A stretch of 64,000 nucleotides of DNA from Dictyobacter arantiisoli (GTDB lineage Bacteria; Chloroflexota; Ktedonobacteria; Ktedonobacterales; Ktedonobacteraceae). A program made the translations under genes and the position numbers. The notes below the pieces were generated by a model. That model made no database searches and was not told where the DNA came from. It saw nothing but the letters and a program-made list of their open reading frames with translations. Below, piece by piece: positions 18,721 through 27,417 of this stretch. Position 1 is the stretch's first letter; each line of letters starts with the position of its first letter. The stretch spans positions 1 to 64,000 of the forward strand of contig NZ_BIXY01000026.1 of NCBI RefSeq assembly GCF_008326305.1, given 5' to 3'.

Positions 18721-19064
18721 AATTATAACAAAACCTTTATATCAAACAACAACTACACAACATGATCCCGTCCGGGCCTGATTTCCCTGCAATGCCATAC
18801 GTATGAACACGTGCTTTATGGAAAATCCCAGAGAAACGTTATCTATAAGACGAAGCAGGGAATCGCGTAGTAAAAAAAAACAGTTGAGTAGGAGTTTTGG
18901 GATAGTACAATTGGCTGTGGGAGTAATCACCAAAAATTTGCAGTCGGTGGCCGTACCTTGACACTGATAGATAGCCCAACTAAAATACGTTACATGGACA
19001 AAGTATGATGGGTGGTAGATGTATGGCTATTATAGTGTGGAAAGAAGCAGATTAGGAAAAAGGC
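18721..19064. other. 344-base divergent region before the GAF histidine kinase
   Basis: It holds the start region of the minus-strand zinc-ribbon protein and the promoter at 18958-18986 for the plus-strand two-component genes. Nothing else was recognised. Confidence 0.4.
18958..18986 (+). promoter_or_regulatory. Promoter of the two-component pair
   Basis: TTGACA (18958-18963), a 17-base spacer and TAAAAT (18981-18986) form a near-consensus promoter about 78 bases before the histidine kinase start. Confidence 0.7.
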
Positions 19065-21218
19065 ATGATATTAAGCGACAACGTAGAGCAAGTATTACAT
19101 TCTGATATAGTCCGCTTGCAAGCGTGTCTGCAGCGTGTCTCTGGCGATAGTTCTGGACCTGAGGAAGGTAGTGATGCATGGCTTCTGCTCAGCGCCTTGA
19201 TTGGTAATGACGGTGTCACAGATCAATCCTTTGTGGAGCGTTTTGAGCAGTCGGGGCGCTGGCTAGCCGAGCAGGGAGGCAAGCTGGATGGCCGGCTACA
19301 TGGTTTGCAGCAGTACATTGACGCCTTTGTAACTGAGCTGAACGATATATTCCACGATCAGCCACAGATGTTGGCTGAAGCCACTACTCGCCTTTCTCAG
19401 TTACAATCTTCCAGCGCGATTGCGCTGGCTCGCGGCTATCAGGGTGTGACAGATCAATACAAGGTTGACAGCAGCCATACCACGCAACAATTGGAGCATC
19501 GTTTGATTGCGTTACAGCGTATCAATGGCGTCAGTAATTCTGTGATGGATCTGGATCAGACATTAGAGATTACAGCTCAGGCGGTCGCGGAAGAATTACA
19601 TGTCGAACTTTGTTCCATTTTCTTTTATGATGAAGTGCAGCGCGTCCTGACCTTGCGCGCCACCAATGGCCCTCGTCCTCTGGGGGGAATGCATTTTACC
19701 TTGCGTCTGGGTGAAGGATATAGCGGTTGGGTAGCGGACAAAGGGCGTCCATTATTGGTTGGCGATGCGTTGGCGGATGCGAATTATGCCTCCGAGGCTC
19801 ATGCCTATCCAACTGATCTGCATGGCTTGATGGCGTTACCGATAATCTTCTTTGGGAGTGCCGAACGTTTAATTGGTGTGATCAGCGTGCAATCCCTTGA
19901 GCCACGCGAGTTTACTCGCGATGAGATCAGTTTTGTGGAAGTGGTGGCTGGTATTGTCGCGATCAATATTGAAAATGGTCGTCTTTATGAACAGACAGAC
20001 GAGCAATTGCGCCGTAAGGTGCATGAACTAGCCACTATTCATCGCGTATCATCGATTATTGCCTCCACCCTCAATCTGGATGAAGTGCTGCAAATTATTA
20101 CCACGCAGGCTGTTCATCTCTCAGGTGCCGAACGCTCGTGCATTTTTGAACTCGATCAGGAAAGCCAGAAGTTGCATGTGCTGGCGCATTATGGATTGAA
20201 TAGCAATCTCGCCTCTACGATTCAAATTGGGGTTGGGCAATGCTGTGCTGGTCGCTCAGTACAGACGGGACGACCAAGTATGGCGGTAGATTGTTTCCAG
20301 AGCGATGAATCGTGTTTCTTGCGCAATGATCCTTTTGTCTCTTCCGAGATCCACTCGGTCCTGTGTGTGCCGCTGAAGGTCAAACAGAAGATCCTGGGTT
20401 GCATTTGTATCTATAGCAATCATCGCCATCTTTTAAGTCCAGAGCAGATGCAGCTAGTGATTACCTTTGCCAATGAGGCCGCTATCGCAATTGAGAACGC
20501 CCGTTTGTATGAAGAGACGCGCCGTGGTTCTGAATTGAAGTCGGTCTTGTTGCGTGAATTGCATCATCGTGTGAAGAACAATCTTGCCACAGTCGCCGGT
20601 ATTCTTTCTCTCCAGCGCCGCCGTACCAAATCGCCAGAGATTCGTGCCACGCTGGCTGAGAGTGTCAACCGCGTACAAGGATTGGCCTCCACGCATGATC
20701 TCCTGGCGCATGAAGACGTCAGTGAAGCCCGGGTGGATGAGATTGCCCGGAAAATTGTGGGTGTGGCTCATACCAATCTGTGCCCACCGGACAAACGTAT
20801 TACCTTTCAGGTTGATCCCAGCCCGGTTGTGATTCCTTCACGTGCCGTAACGGTTCTGGCACTGGTCATCAATGAGATGATCTCTAATTCGATCAAGCAT
20901 GGTATGAAAGACAAAACAGACGGGGCAATTGTGATTCGTGGGCGAGAGGAGGATGGGACGGTAATTGTGCAGGTTCTCGATGATGGGGTTGGGCCGGATT
21001 TTGAGGTCTCTCTTGGAGAGACGGCCGAACGCAGTTCCGATGGTCTGGGCCTCTCGCTGATTAAGAATCTGATTGCTGATTTACATGGGAAATTCTCATT
21101 GCGACGCGAGATGGTTACCTTTACCCTCTCTGGCCGTAATTCACAGGAAGAAGCAGTTCCTGTTGAACGCACAGTCTCCGAAGTACGTTTCCCACTTACC
21201 AGACATAGCCATTCATAA
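19065..21218 (+). CDS. Soluble double-GAF histidine kinase (HisKA_2 type)
   Basis: The 717-residue product has no membrane helix. An N-terminal helical region is followed by two GAF domains (about 165-310 and 335-485), which bind small ligands or chromophores. Then comes a HisKA_2 dimerisation region with the phospho-acceptor in LLRELHHRVKNNL (about 500-515), and an HATPase domain with the N box INEMISNSIKHG and DDGVGPDF. The HHRVKNNL signature is that of the HisKA_2/HWE-like class rather than classical HisKA. The likely partner is the response regulator starting 51 bases downstream. GAF2 carries several cysteines (for example QCCAGRS) that could bind a cofactor, which is inference only. Confidence 0.92.
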   Translation: MILSDNVEQVLHSDIVRLQACLQRVSGDSSGPEEGSDAWLLLSALIGNDGVTDQSFVERFEQSGRWLAEQGGKLDGRLHGLQQYIDAFVTELNDIFHDQPQMLAEATTRLSQLQSSSAIALARGYQGVTDQYKVDSSHTTQQLEHRLIALQRINGVSNSVMDLDQTLEITAQAVAEELHVELCSIFFYDEVQRVLTLRATNGPRPLGGMHFTLRLGEGYSGWVADKGRPLLVGDALADANYASEAHAYPTDLHGLMALPIIFFGSAERLIGVISVQSLEPREFTRDEISFVEVVAGIVAINIENGRLYEQTDEQLRRKVHELATIHRVSSIIASTLNLDEVLQIITTQAVHLSGAERSCIFELDQESQKLHVLAHYGLNSNLASTIQIGVGQCCAGRSVQTGRPSMAVDCFQSDESCFLRNDPFVSSEIHSVLCVPLKVKQKILGCICIYSNHRHLLSPEQMQLVITFANEAAIAIENARLYEETRRGSELKSVLLRELHHRVKNNLATVAGILSLQRRRTKSPEIRATLAESVNRVQGLASTHDLLAHEDVSEARVDEIARKIVGVAHTNLCPPDKRITFQVDPSPVVIPSRAVTVLALVINEMISNSIKHGMKDKTDGAIVIRGREEDGTVIVQVLDDGVGPDFEVSLGETAERSSDGLGLSLIKNLIADLHGKFSLRREMVTFTLSGRNSQEEAVPVERTVSEVRFPLTRHSHS

Positions 21219-21269
21219 AGTTTTTCAGGCAGGATTGTCGTTGGTGGATAGTTGCTGAGGTGATAGCTA

Positions 21270-21752
21270 ATGTATGATGCAACACAAAAAAGAAGGATTC
21301 TTATTGTAGAGGATGAGAGAGCTATCCAGCAGGTACTCTGCTTCTTTCTGAGGCATCATAATTTTGAGGTTATGGCAGCCTACAATGGTCAGGAAGCAAT
21401 GCGGATGATTCCAGATTTTCAGCCTCATCTCATTATTCTCGATCTGATGATGCATCCCGGCTCTGGTTGGGATGTGTTGCAATGGTTGCGACTCAATAGT
21501 TTGATGCCCCGTATCCCTGTCCTGGTTGTGAGTGCGCTTGTACACCTTTCGGAGCAATTACACGGCTTTGAGGAGGGGGCTATCGAGTATGTAACCAAGC
21601 CTACGCAGCCCAGCGTGCTGGTTGAGCGGGTATGTAGCCTGTTGGAGCTTTCTATCGAACAGCGTATGGTATTACAGCATCAGCGTATGGAAGAACAGCG
21701 TAAGAGGCTCAACCGTCTTTCCGCTCCCCAACCCGATGAATTTGTCTATTGA
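21270..21752 (+). CDS. Single-domain response regulator
   Basis: The 160-residue receiver has the acidic pocket (Glu14-Asp15), phospho-acceptor Asp58 in LIILDLMM, Ser88 at the switch position and Lys110 in VTKP. About 45 helical residues follow with no DNA-binding domain, so output must be by protein contact. It directly follows the GAF histidine kinase on the same strand and is presumably its target. Confidence 0.92.
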   Translation: MYDATQKRRILIVEDERAIQQVLCFFLRHHNFEVMAAYNGQEAMRMIPDFQPHLIILDLMMHPGSGWDVLQWLRLNSLMPRIPVLVVSALVHLSEQLHGFEEGAIEYVTKPTQPSVLVERVCSLLELSIEQRMVLQHQRMEEQRKRLNRLSAPQPDEFVY

Positions 21753-22096
21753 TGCAGCCATATCGTGCCCTATCAAGTAAATTTCGTAATGCAGACTCAA
21801 CTTTCCCTTCTACCCATACGTAGAATTAGTAGCACTCACCCTTCACGGGTAATACCGTTTCAATACGAGGAATGATGAACAAAAACGGAAGGGTATTCGT
21901 ACCCCTGAAATGGTGCCCAGGCATGGTGTCGAGCATTGGGGTGAGATGTTGATACGAGACGAGGAAAGCGCACCTCGGCACGCACCTACACTTCTCTCCA
22001 GTGGAGAAAAACATCTTATCTCGCTCCGCAGGCGATAGAGATAGGTAAATAGGGTAGTCCGTGTTTACATGGATAGATTGAAGAGAGAGGCAGTTT
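21753..22096. other. 344-base intergenic region filled mostly by a dispersed repeat
   Basis: Most of it (21831-22010) is a copy of the repeat family seen at 54060-54185 and 59796-60115. The remaining 85 bases carry the ribosome site of the S9 peptidase (AGAGAGG before 22097). Confidence 0.5.
21831..22010. repeat. Truncated copy of the GTAGGTGCGTGCC dispersed repeat
   Basis: The left end (21841-21895) matches the reverse complement of 60049-60104. The right part (21958-22000), with GAGGAAAGCGCACCTCGG then GGCACGCACCTACA, matches 59970-60015 and 54130-54170. The right terminal repeat is missing, so the copy appears truncated. Confidence 0.6.
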
Positions 22097-23941
22097 ATGG
22101 CAAATGTAACACATACAGAGCTGATCCCGCGCCGTATTTTGTTTGGGAATCCTACCAAGGCCAGCCCGCGTATCTCGCCAGATGGGAAGCACCTGGCGTA
22201 TCTGGCACCGATGGATAATATACTCAATGTCTGGGTTGGTGAGGTTGGTGGACAGGAGTTTCAGCCAATCACCAAAGATAGCGAGCGTGGTATTCGTTTT
22301 TATTTCTGGGCCGCCGACAACAAGCATATCTTGTATATACAAGATACTGGCGGTAATGAAAACTGGCGTCTGTATGCAACTGATTTGGAGACGCATGCGA
22401 CACGTGATCTTACCCCTTTTGAGAACGTGCAAGTACAGATTGTCGATCAGGATAAGCATTTCCCCAATGAGCTACTGATCGCAATGAATAAGGAAAATCC
22501 CCAGGTTCACGATGTCTATAATCTGAACCTGACCACCGGCAATTTGACGCTGGTGGCGCAGAATCCTGGCAATATCGCTGGTTGGGTGGTCGATACGCAA
22601 TTCAAAGTACGCGGCGCTATGGCAGCCCGCGAGGATGGTGGTATCGATGTGTTGGTACGCGATAACGAGGAGAGCGAATGGCGCCATATCCTGGGTTGGG
22701 ATTCAGATGATGCCCTGACCAGCGGAGCTCTGTCCTTTACCAGAGATGGGCAGTCCCTCTATATTCAGGATTCACGCAATGTCAATGCGGGACGTCTGAT
22801 CCGCCTTAATCTGGCAACGAATGAAGAGAGCGTAATTGCTGAGGATGCGCAGTATGATGTCGGGGCAGTTGTTATTCATCCTGATACCTATGAGATCCAG
22901 GCAGTCTCCTTCAATAAAGATCGTGTTGAGTGGCAGGTATTGGATGAGTCAATCGCGCTTGATTTTGATCGCATCCGAGATATTCACGAGGGGGATTTCT
23001 CGATTGTGGGGCGCGATGATGCCGATGAGAATTGGGTGGTTGCCTTTACCGTAGATAACGGTGCGGTTCCTTATTATGTCTATCATCGAACAGCGCAGAG
23101 TGTGGACTTTCTATTTGACAATATGCCCGAACTCACTACCTATAAACTGGCGCATATGGAACCCATCAGTTTTCCCGCTCGCGATGGCCTGGTGATCCAT
23201 GGTTACCTCACGCTTCCGGTAGGTGAGCAGAGCAATCTTCCGCTCGTCGTGGATGTACATGGTGGTCCATGGGCACGTGATAGCTGGGGATTTAATCCTG
23301 AGGCCCAGTGGTTTGCCAATCGCGGCTATGCCTGTTTACAGATCAATTATCGTGGCTCAACCGGGTATGGGAAAGAATATCTAAACGCTGGCGATAAAGA
23401 GTGGGGCCGCAAGATGCATTATGACCTGCTGGATGGTGTTGAATGGGCCATTTCCAGAGGGATCGCTGATGCACAGCGGGTTGCCATTTATGGTGGCTCG
23501 TATGGTGGTTATGCCGCGCTGGTTGGCGCTACCATGACCCCGGATGTGTTCCGCTGTGCTGTAGATATTGTTGGACCCAGCAATCTGATTACCTTGATCA
23601 AAACCATCCCGCCCTACTGGTCTACTGCGCTGGCCTCATTCCAGAAACGGGTTGGCAACGCAGATACAGAGGTCGAGTTCTTGCAATCCCGCTCACCTCT
23701 CTTCCATGTCGACAACATCAAAATTCCGATGCTGATTGCTCAGGGTGCCAATGATCCCCGTGTCAAGCAGGCGGAATCGGAACAGATCGTTGAGGCGATG
23801 AAGAGCAAGGGTATTGCCTATGAATATATGCTTTTCCCAGACGAAGGTCATGGCTTTGCCAAACCAGAGAATCGGATTAAGTTCTATGCTGCCGCCGAGA
23901 AATTTCTGGCGCACAATCTGGGTGGAGACTATGAAGAGTAG
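22097..23941 (+). CDS. S9 (prolyl oligopeptidase family) serine peptidase
   Basis: The 614-residue protein has an N-terminal beta-propeller-like half (residues about 20-340, repeated strands such as SPDGKHLAYLAP) and a C-terminal alpha/beta hydrolase. Catalytic residues are the serine in YGGSYGGYAAL (about 468), the aspartate in GANDPRVKQ (about 553) and the histidine in DEGHGF (about 584). Members are dipeptidyl or acylaminoacyl peptidases acting on short peptides. No signal peptide is seen, so it should be cytoplasmic. It is monocistronic with repeat elements on both sides. The exact peptide specificity cannot be read. Confidence 0.93.
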   Translation: MANVTHTELIPRRILFGNPTKASPRISPDGKHLAYLAPMDNILNVWVGEVGGQEFQPITKDSERGIRFYFWAADNKHILYIQDTGGNENWRLYATDLETHATRDLTPFENVQVQIVDQDKHFPNELLIAMNKENPQVHDVYNLNLTTGNLTLVAQNPGNIAGWVVDTQFKVRGAMAAREDGGIDVLVRDNEESEWRHILGWDSDDALTSGALSFTRDGQSLYIQDSRNVNAGRLIRLNLATNEESVIAEDAQYDVGAVVIHPDTYEIQAVSFNKDRVEWQVLDESIALDFDRIRDIHEGDFSIVGRDDADENWVVAFTVDNGAVPYYVYHRTAQSVDFLFDNMPELTTYKLAHMEPISFPARDGLVIHGYLTLPVGEQSNLPLVVDVHGGPWARDSWGFNPEAQWFANRGYACLQINYRGSTGYGKEYLNAGDKEWGRKMHYDLLDGVEWAISRGIADAQRVAIYGGSYGGYAALVGATMTPDVFRCAVDIVGPSNLITLIKTIPPYWSTALASFQKRVGNADTEVEFLQSRSPLFHVDNIKIPMLIAQGANDPRVKQAESEQIVEAMKSKGIAYEYMLFPDEGHGFAKPENRIKFYAAAEKFLAHNLGGDYEE

Positions 23942-23954
23942 CCTGCAATCCTGA

Positions 23955-24206
23955 ATCATCCCGAACTTTTGAAACAAACGTTCGCTACAATGGGAGTGCA
24001 GAGGGCGAAGCCTTCTGCCGGGGTGTGGGGAGTCCCCACATACTTCTTTTCCCCTTTTTGCATGCCGCCTGCGGCGGCGCGAGGAAAAAGAAAAAAGGGC
24101 AGGGGACACCCCTGCCACCCCGGCAAGGGACGGCGAGCCCCTTGCAACCTCGCTTGCGGAGCGGATTGAAGTGGATCGAATGCCTGTTCGAAAAATTCGG
24201 GATGAT
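23955..24206. mobile_element. MITE-like element with about 30-bp terminal inverted repeats
   Basis: Both ends start ATCATCCCGAA read inward; the 30-base ends match at 24 positions. The interior is GC-rich and folds into several strong hairpins: TGTGGGGA/TCCCCACA near 24030, GCCGC/GCGGC near 24065-24080 and GGCAGGGG/CCCCTGCC near 24100. It has no coding capacity for a transposase, so it fits a non-autonomous miniature transposable element. A target-site duplication was not evident. Confidence 0.6.
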
Positions 24207-24479
24207 CCATATGCTTGGAAAATAGGACATAAAGGCATGCGGTGAGAGACAAGAAGCAGGCATAAATAGTACACCATACCCATAGGTGTGAAATGTTACC
24301 TGGACTGGCGTTCTTCATTGTAGAAGGGCGATGCTCAGTCGATGTCGTTGAGATCAACAGATCGTAGTTACCTGTGAGCACTTCTTATTGATCCCTTTGA
24401 TCCTTGCGCGACAACGAAGGGGTATCCTTAACGATATCCCCTGCGAGCAAAAGGCGGCCAGCCACCACAAAATAGCACC

Positions 24480-24508
24480 ATGACACAAGCGAATGGATGG
24501 TGTATAAT
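24480..24508 (+). promoter_or_regulatory. Promoter of the kinase-FHA gene
   Basis: ATGACA (24480-24485), a 17-base spacer and TATAAT (24503-24508) lie 42 bases upstream of the ATG at 24551, with GAGGAG (24536-24541) as ribosome site between. Confidence 0.7.
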
Positions 24509-24550
24509 GTAGCCGCTAACAGTAGCCTACTATTAGAGGAGTTCACGCCG

Positions 24551-25759
24551 ATGAACGGTGACATGATAGGTCGTGTCATCAAAGGTCGCTATAAGCTTAT
24601 TGACGAACGTGGACGTGGCAGCTTTGCCACCGTTTACATTGTGCGCGACCTGGAAGATAACCGTATTTGCGCATTAAAAGTCATGCACCTGGAGCTTTCA
24701 AGCGATGATGAACTGTTAGCTCGTTTTCAGAGAGAGGCACATATTCTTTTAAATCTCAGTGATCCACATATCGTGCGTATCTTTGATTATGGAAATGACA
24801 ACAATATGCACTACATTGTAATGGATTATATCGATGGACAAAACCTGAAATATCATATGATTAATCAAGGGGCCATGGAGCCATTACATGCGATTGACTA
24901 TGCGCGGCAAATTGCTGAAGGGCTGGATACAGCATACAAGCAAGGCGTAGTGCATAGAGACATAAAGCCACAAAATATACTCATTAATAGCCAGAACATA
25001 GTAAAAATTACCGACTTTGGTCTTGCCCGCGGTCGGGACACTGTTACACTGACGCAATCGAATGTATTTATGGGAACTGCCTACTATATTTCGCCCGAAC
25101 AGGCTGAAAGTGGGCGCTCAGCGGATACTCGTTCGGATCTTTATTCGGTGGCTACTGTTTTGTTTGAGATGTTAGCTGGTCGTCCTCCATACGAAGGGGA
25201 TACAGCGGTAGACATCGTTATCAAACAAATCAATGACAAGGTTCCATCTATTTGCCGCTTACGGCCCGATTTGCCGCCAGAAACGGATGCGTTCATGCAA
25301 AAAGCGCTGGCAAAAGCGCCTGCTGATCGTTTCGCTACGCCGCAGGAGTTCATTGCCTCGCTTGAGCTGCTCACGCAGCTCATGCCACGAGATATACGCT
25401 CCGAGGCTGGGAACCGACCTGTCAGCAAGACGCCAGCACCGGCGCCTCAGGTGAAAGAGGCACGTATCATCGTTCTTTCTAGTGGGCTCATCACGCCTCT
25501 CAAAGGGGAGCAAATGGTTGTTGGTCGGCAAGATCCTACCCTGGGCATTTACCCTGAGATCAGCCTGGCGGATAAAACTGTAGGACGAAGGCACGCATAT
25601 TTGCGTAACCAAAAGGGAACGTATACCGTTGAAGATTTGAATGCTCTGAATAAGACGCGTTTAAACGGAGTAATCTTGACACCACACGAGGAACGCACCC
25701 TCAAAGATGGAGACGTTTTACGCTTTGGGAGCGTCGAGGTACGTTTTGAATTGCGATAA
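24551..25759 (+). CDS. Ser/Thr protein kinase with C-terminal FHA domain
   Basis: Of 402 residues, about 13-275 form a kinase with Lys43, HRDIKPQN (catalytic Asp137) and DFG at 155-157, so catalysis is expected. A short linker leads to an FHA fold (about 310-402; VGRQDP, RRHAYL, LNALNKTRLNG), a phosphothreonine-binding module. The usual SxxH serine is replaced (VGRRHA), so binding may be altered. No membrane helix is present, unlike the kinase at 8497. The ATG at 24551 follows GAGGAG; the frame is open upstream without such a site. It heads a kinase/FHA/kinase block, and binding its own or its neighbour's phosphothreonines is a reasonable inference. Confidence 0.93.
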   Translation: MNGDMIGRVIKGRYKLIDERGRGSFATVYIVRDLEDNRICALKVMHLELSSDDELLARFQREAHILLNLSDPHIVRIFDYGNDNNMHYIVMDYIDGQNLKYHMINQGAMEPLHAIDYARQIAEGLDTAYKQGVVHRDIKPQNILINSQNIVKITDFGLARGRDTVTLTQSNVFMGTAYYISPEQAESGRSADTRSDLYSVATVLFEMLAGRPPYEGDTAVDIVIKQINDKVPSICRLRPDLPPETDAFMQKALAKAPADRFATPQEFIASLELLTQLMPRDIRSEAGNRPVSKTPAPAPQVKEARIIVLSSGLITPLKGEQMVVGRQDPTLGIYPEISLADKTVGRRHAYLRNQKGTYTVEDLNALNKTRLNGVILTPHEERTLKDGDVLRFGSVEVRFELR

Positions 25760-25852
25760 TAGAAAGACAGCTTTTTAGGTTCAACTTTAAAATGATACGA
25801 ATACAAAGTAATATTGCGATCGCAGTGGTGTGAATAGCACTAAGTCGCAGTT

Positions 25853-25963
25853 GTAGGGGTACCCGTATTCCGGGTGCCCGATTCAGATCGGGTGGCAGCA
25901 CATCGCGTCTGCTCTGGCAAAACCGGGCCAGACAATACCAGCGAGATTTATTGCCGCCCCTAC
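25853..25963. repeat. 111-bp inverted-repeat element ending GTAGGGG/CCCCTAC
   Basis: GTAGGGG at 25853-25859 and CCCCTAC at 25957-25963 bound a GC-rich insert with internal hairpins (GGGTACCCG near 25857 and CGGGTGCCCG near 25871). It sits between the kinase-FHA and FHA genes and resembles a small non-autonomous element. No second copy was found in the window. Confidence 0.4.
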
Positions 25964-25983
25964 GCTTAGAGGGGTGAACTGTT

Positions 25984-27261
25984 ATGAGAGAGCCGAATCT
26001 CACAATCCTGGCAGTAATGGGCAGCCTTATCTCGACCCCATTCATTGTCGGAGCTATTGTCGTCCTTGCCATTATCATGGGTCTTGGGGGTCTTTTCATT
26101 TTGCGTAGCGGCAAGAAAAATCCTGTCAAACCGCCTATCTCTGCCAGTGGTACCAGCGATTGGCAGCGCCAGGGACAGCCTGGAGTTGGCGCTGCCTGGA
26201 ATCAGAATCAGCAGGGGTCAGCCGCGGGATGGAACCAACAACCCGGATCATCCGCAGGGTGGAACCAGCAACCCGGACAACAGCAGCAGGCGAATAGCTG
26301 GAATGCTCCCGATATGGCGGGTCAGCAAAATAGCTGGGCTGGTCAGCAGCAAGCGGGCGCGAATGCCTGGGGTGCTGCTCCTGCCCAGCAGCCTGCCTGG
26401 GGTGCTGCTAATGCGCAGCCGCAGCAACCAGCGCCTGCCTGGGGACAGAACGCGGGACAACCAGAGCAGCCGCAATGGGGACAGAATCCCGCGCAGCCCG
26501 CAGCGAATAATTCCTGGAGTGGTATAAATCAACCGCCACAGCAGCAACCATGGGGCAATCAGAACGCGGGTCAGGCCCCCTGGGAAGCCACCGCGCCCGC
26601 GCCACAAGATCCCTGGAGTCAGCCACAGCCTCAGTCACAGCCACAAAGTGGATCTGGTCAGCAATGGGGAGTTGCACCTGTTCAGCAACCACAGCCTCCC
26701 ACCGCCTATGGTAATCCGGCCAATCCGGCTAATCCAGCCTGGAATCAGCCACAGCCACAGACACAAGATCCCTGGGGAGCTACTCCCAGACCACAGAGCG
26801 GCAGTAATTTTGGCAGTCCTGCACCAGCGCCTGTATCACAGGCCCCATCATGGCAGCAGCCACAGCAGCCAGGACAGGATAGTTATGGTCAATATGCGGC
26901 GAATGGAGCTGATAACGATAAAACGATGCTGCGCTCTCCTGGAACGCAATCAGGTGGTGGCATAGGATATGTCCGTGTGGATGAAGGTAAAGAGCCTGGT
27001 CGCATCTATGAGATCCGCAAAGAGTCACTGAGCATGGGCCGTAGCCGTGAAAGTGATATTTTCCTTGAGGATCTGGCCGTATCGCGTTTGCACGCTTCGC
27101 TTGTCAATATGGGAAATGGGAGTTACGCACTCAAGGATGAAGGTAGTGCTAATGGAACCAAGGTCAACGGGCAGTTGGTCAATAAATTCCAGACCTATCC
27201 ATTGCAAGAGGGAGATCGTGTCCAACTTGGCCAAACCGTCCTTGTCTTTGCCAAGAAATAA
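25984..27261 (+). CDS. Membrane-anchored FHA protein with Trp/Gln-rich disordered region
   Basis: The 425-residue product has an N-terminal helix (about 14-38), then about 270 residues of Gln, Pro, Asn, Ala and Gly punctuated by some 18 tryptophans as WG, WN or SW, and a C-terminal FHA domain (about 335-425). The FHA keeps the key residues: MGRSRESD, SRLHASL, and SANGTKVNG. A DKTMLR segment just before the FHA resembles the phosphothreonine motif of GarA-type FHA proteins and could be phosphorylated by the flanking kinases. It probably sits at the inner membrane face as a phospho-dependent scaffold. The role is inferred from domains and neighbours. Confidence 0.85.
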   Translation: MREPNLTILAVMGSLISTPFIVGAIVVLAIIMGLGGLFILRSGKKNPVKPPISASGTSDWQRQGQPGVGAAWNQNQQGSAAGWNQQPGSSAGWNQQPGQQQQANSWNAPDMAGQQNSWAGQQQAGANAWGAAPAQQPAWGAANAQPQQPAPAWGQNAGQPEQPQWGQNPAQPAANNSWSGINQPPQQQPWGNQNAGQAPWEATAPAPQDPWSQPQPQSQPQSGSGQQWGVAPVQQPQPPTAYGNPANPANPAWNQPQPQTQDPWGATPRPQSGSNFGSPAPAPVSQAPSWQQPQQPGQDSYGQYAANGADNDKTMLRSPGTQSGGGIGYVRVDEGKEPGRIYEIRKESLSMGRSRESDIFLEDLAVSRLHASLVNMGNGSYALKDEGSANGTKVNGQLVNKFQTYPLQEGDRVQLGQTVLVFAKK

Positions 27262-27337
27262 GTGGAAACATATCTCGTATCAGCACCATTGCAAATCTAT
27301 TCTACGCTCGCATAACAGCGCCATTTAGAGAGGGAAA

Positions 27338-27408
27338 GGGCCACGAAGGAGTTTGCCAGAACCAGACGCAACATAGGTCTACAGGTATGACAACCCCTTA
27401 CGTGGCCC
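27338..27408 (+). other. Long-range inverted repeat in the kinase leader
   Basis: GGGCCACG (27338-27345) pairs with CGTGGCCC (27401-27408). The second arm ends nine bases before the start codon at 27418, so folding could mask the ribosome-binding region, which has no clear Shine-Dalgarno. Confidence 0.3.
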
Positions 27409-27417
27409 TGGGACATA

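Larger units (their letters stand above)
23942..24550. other. 609-base intergenic region with MITE-like element
   Basis: A 252-bp inverted-repeat element fills 23955-24206. Beyond it lies an imperfect GGGGTATC/GATATCCCC hairpin near 24419-24442 and the promoter of the kinase-FHA gene (24480-24508). ORFs drawn across the element are compositional artefacts. Confidence 0.5.

Noticed and set aside
23969-24283. Several overlapping ORFs on both strands
   Set aside because: They lie across the hairpin-rich MITE-like element and reflect its symmetric, GC-rich composition rather than genes.
26045-26965. ORFs of 100-160 residues in other frames of the FHA gene
   Set aside because: They are shadows of the Gln/Trp-rich repeat composition. 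The frame ending at 27261 has the FHA domain.
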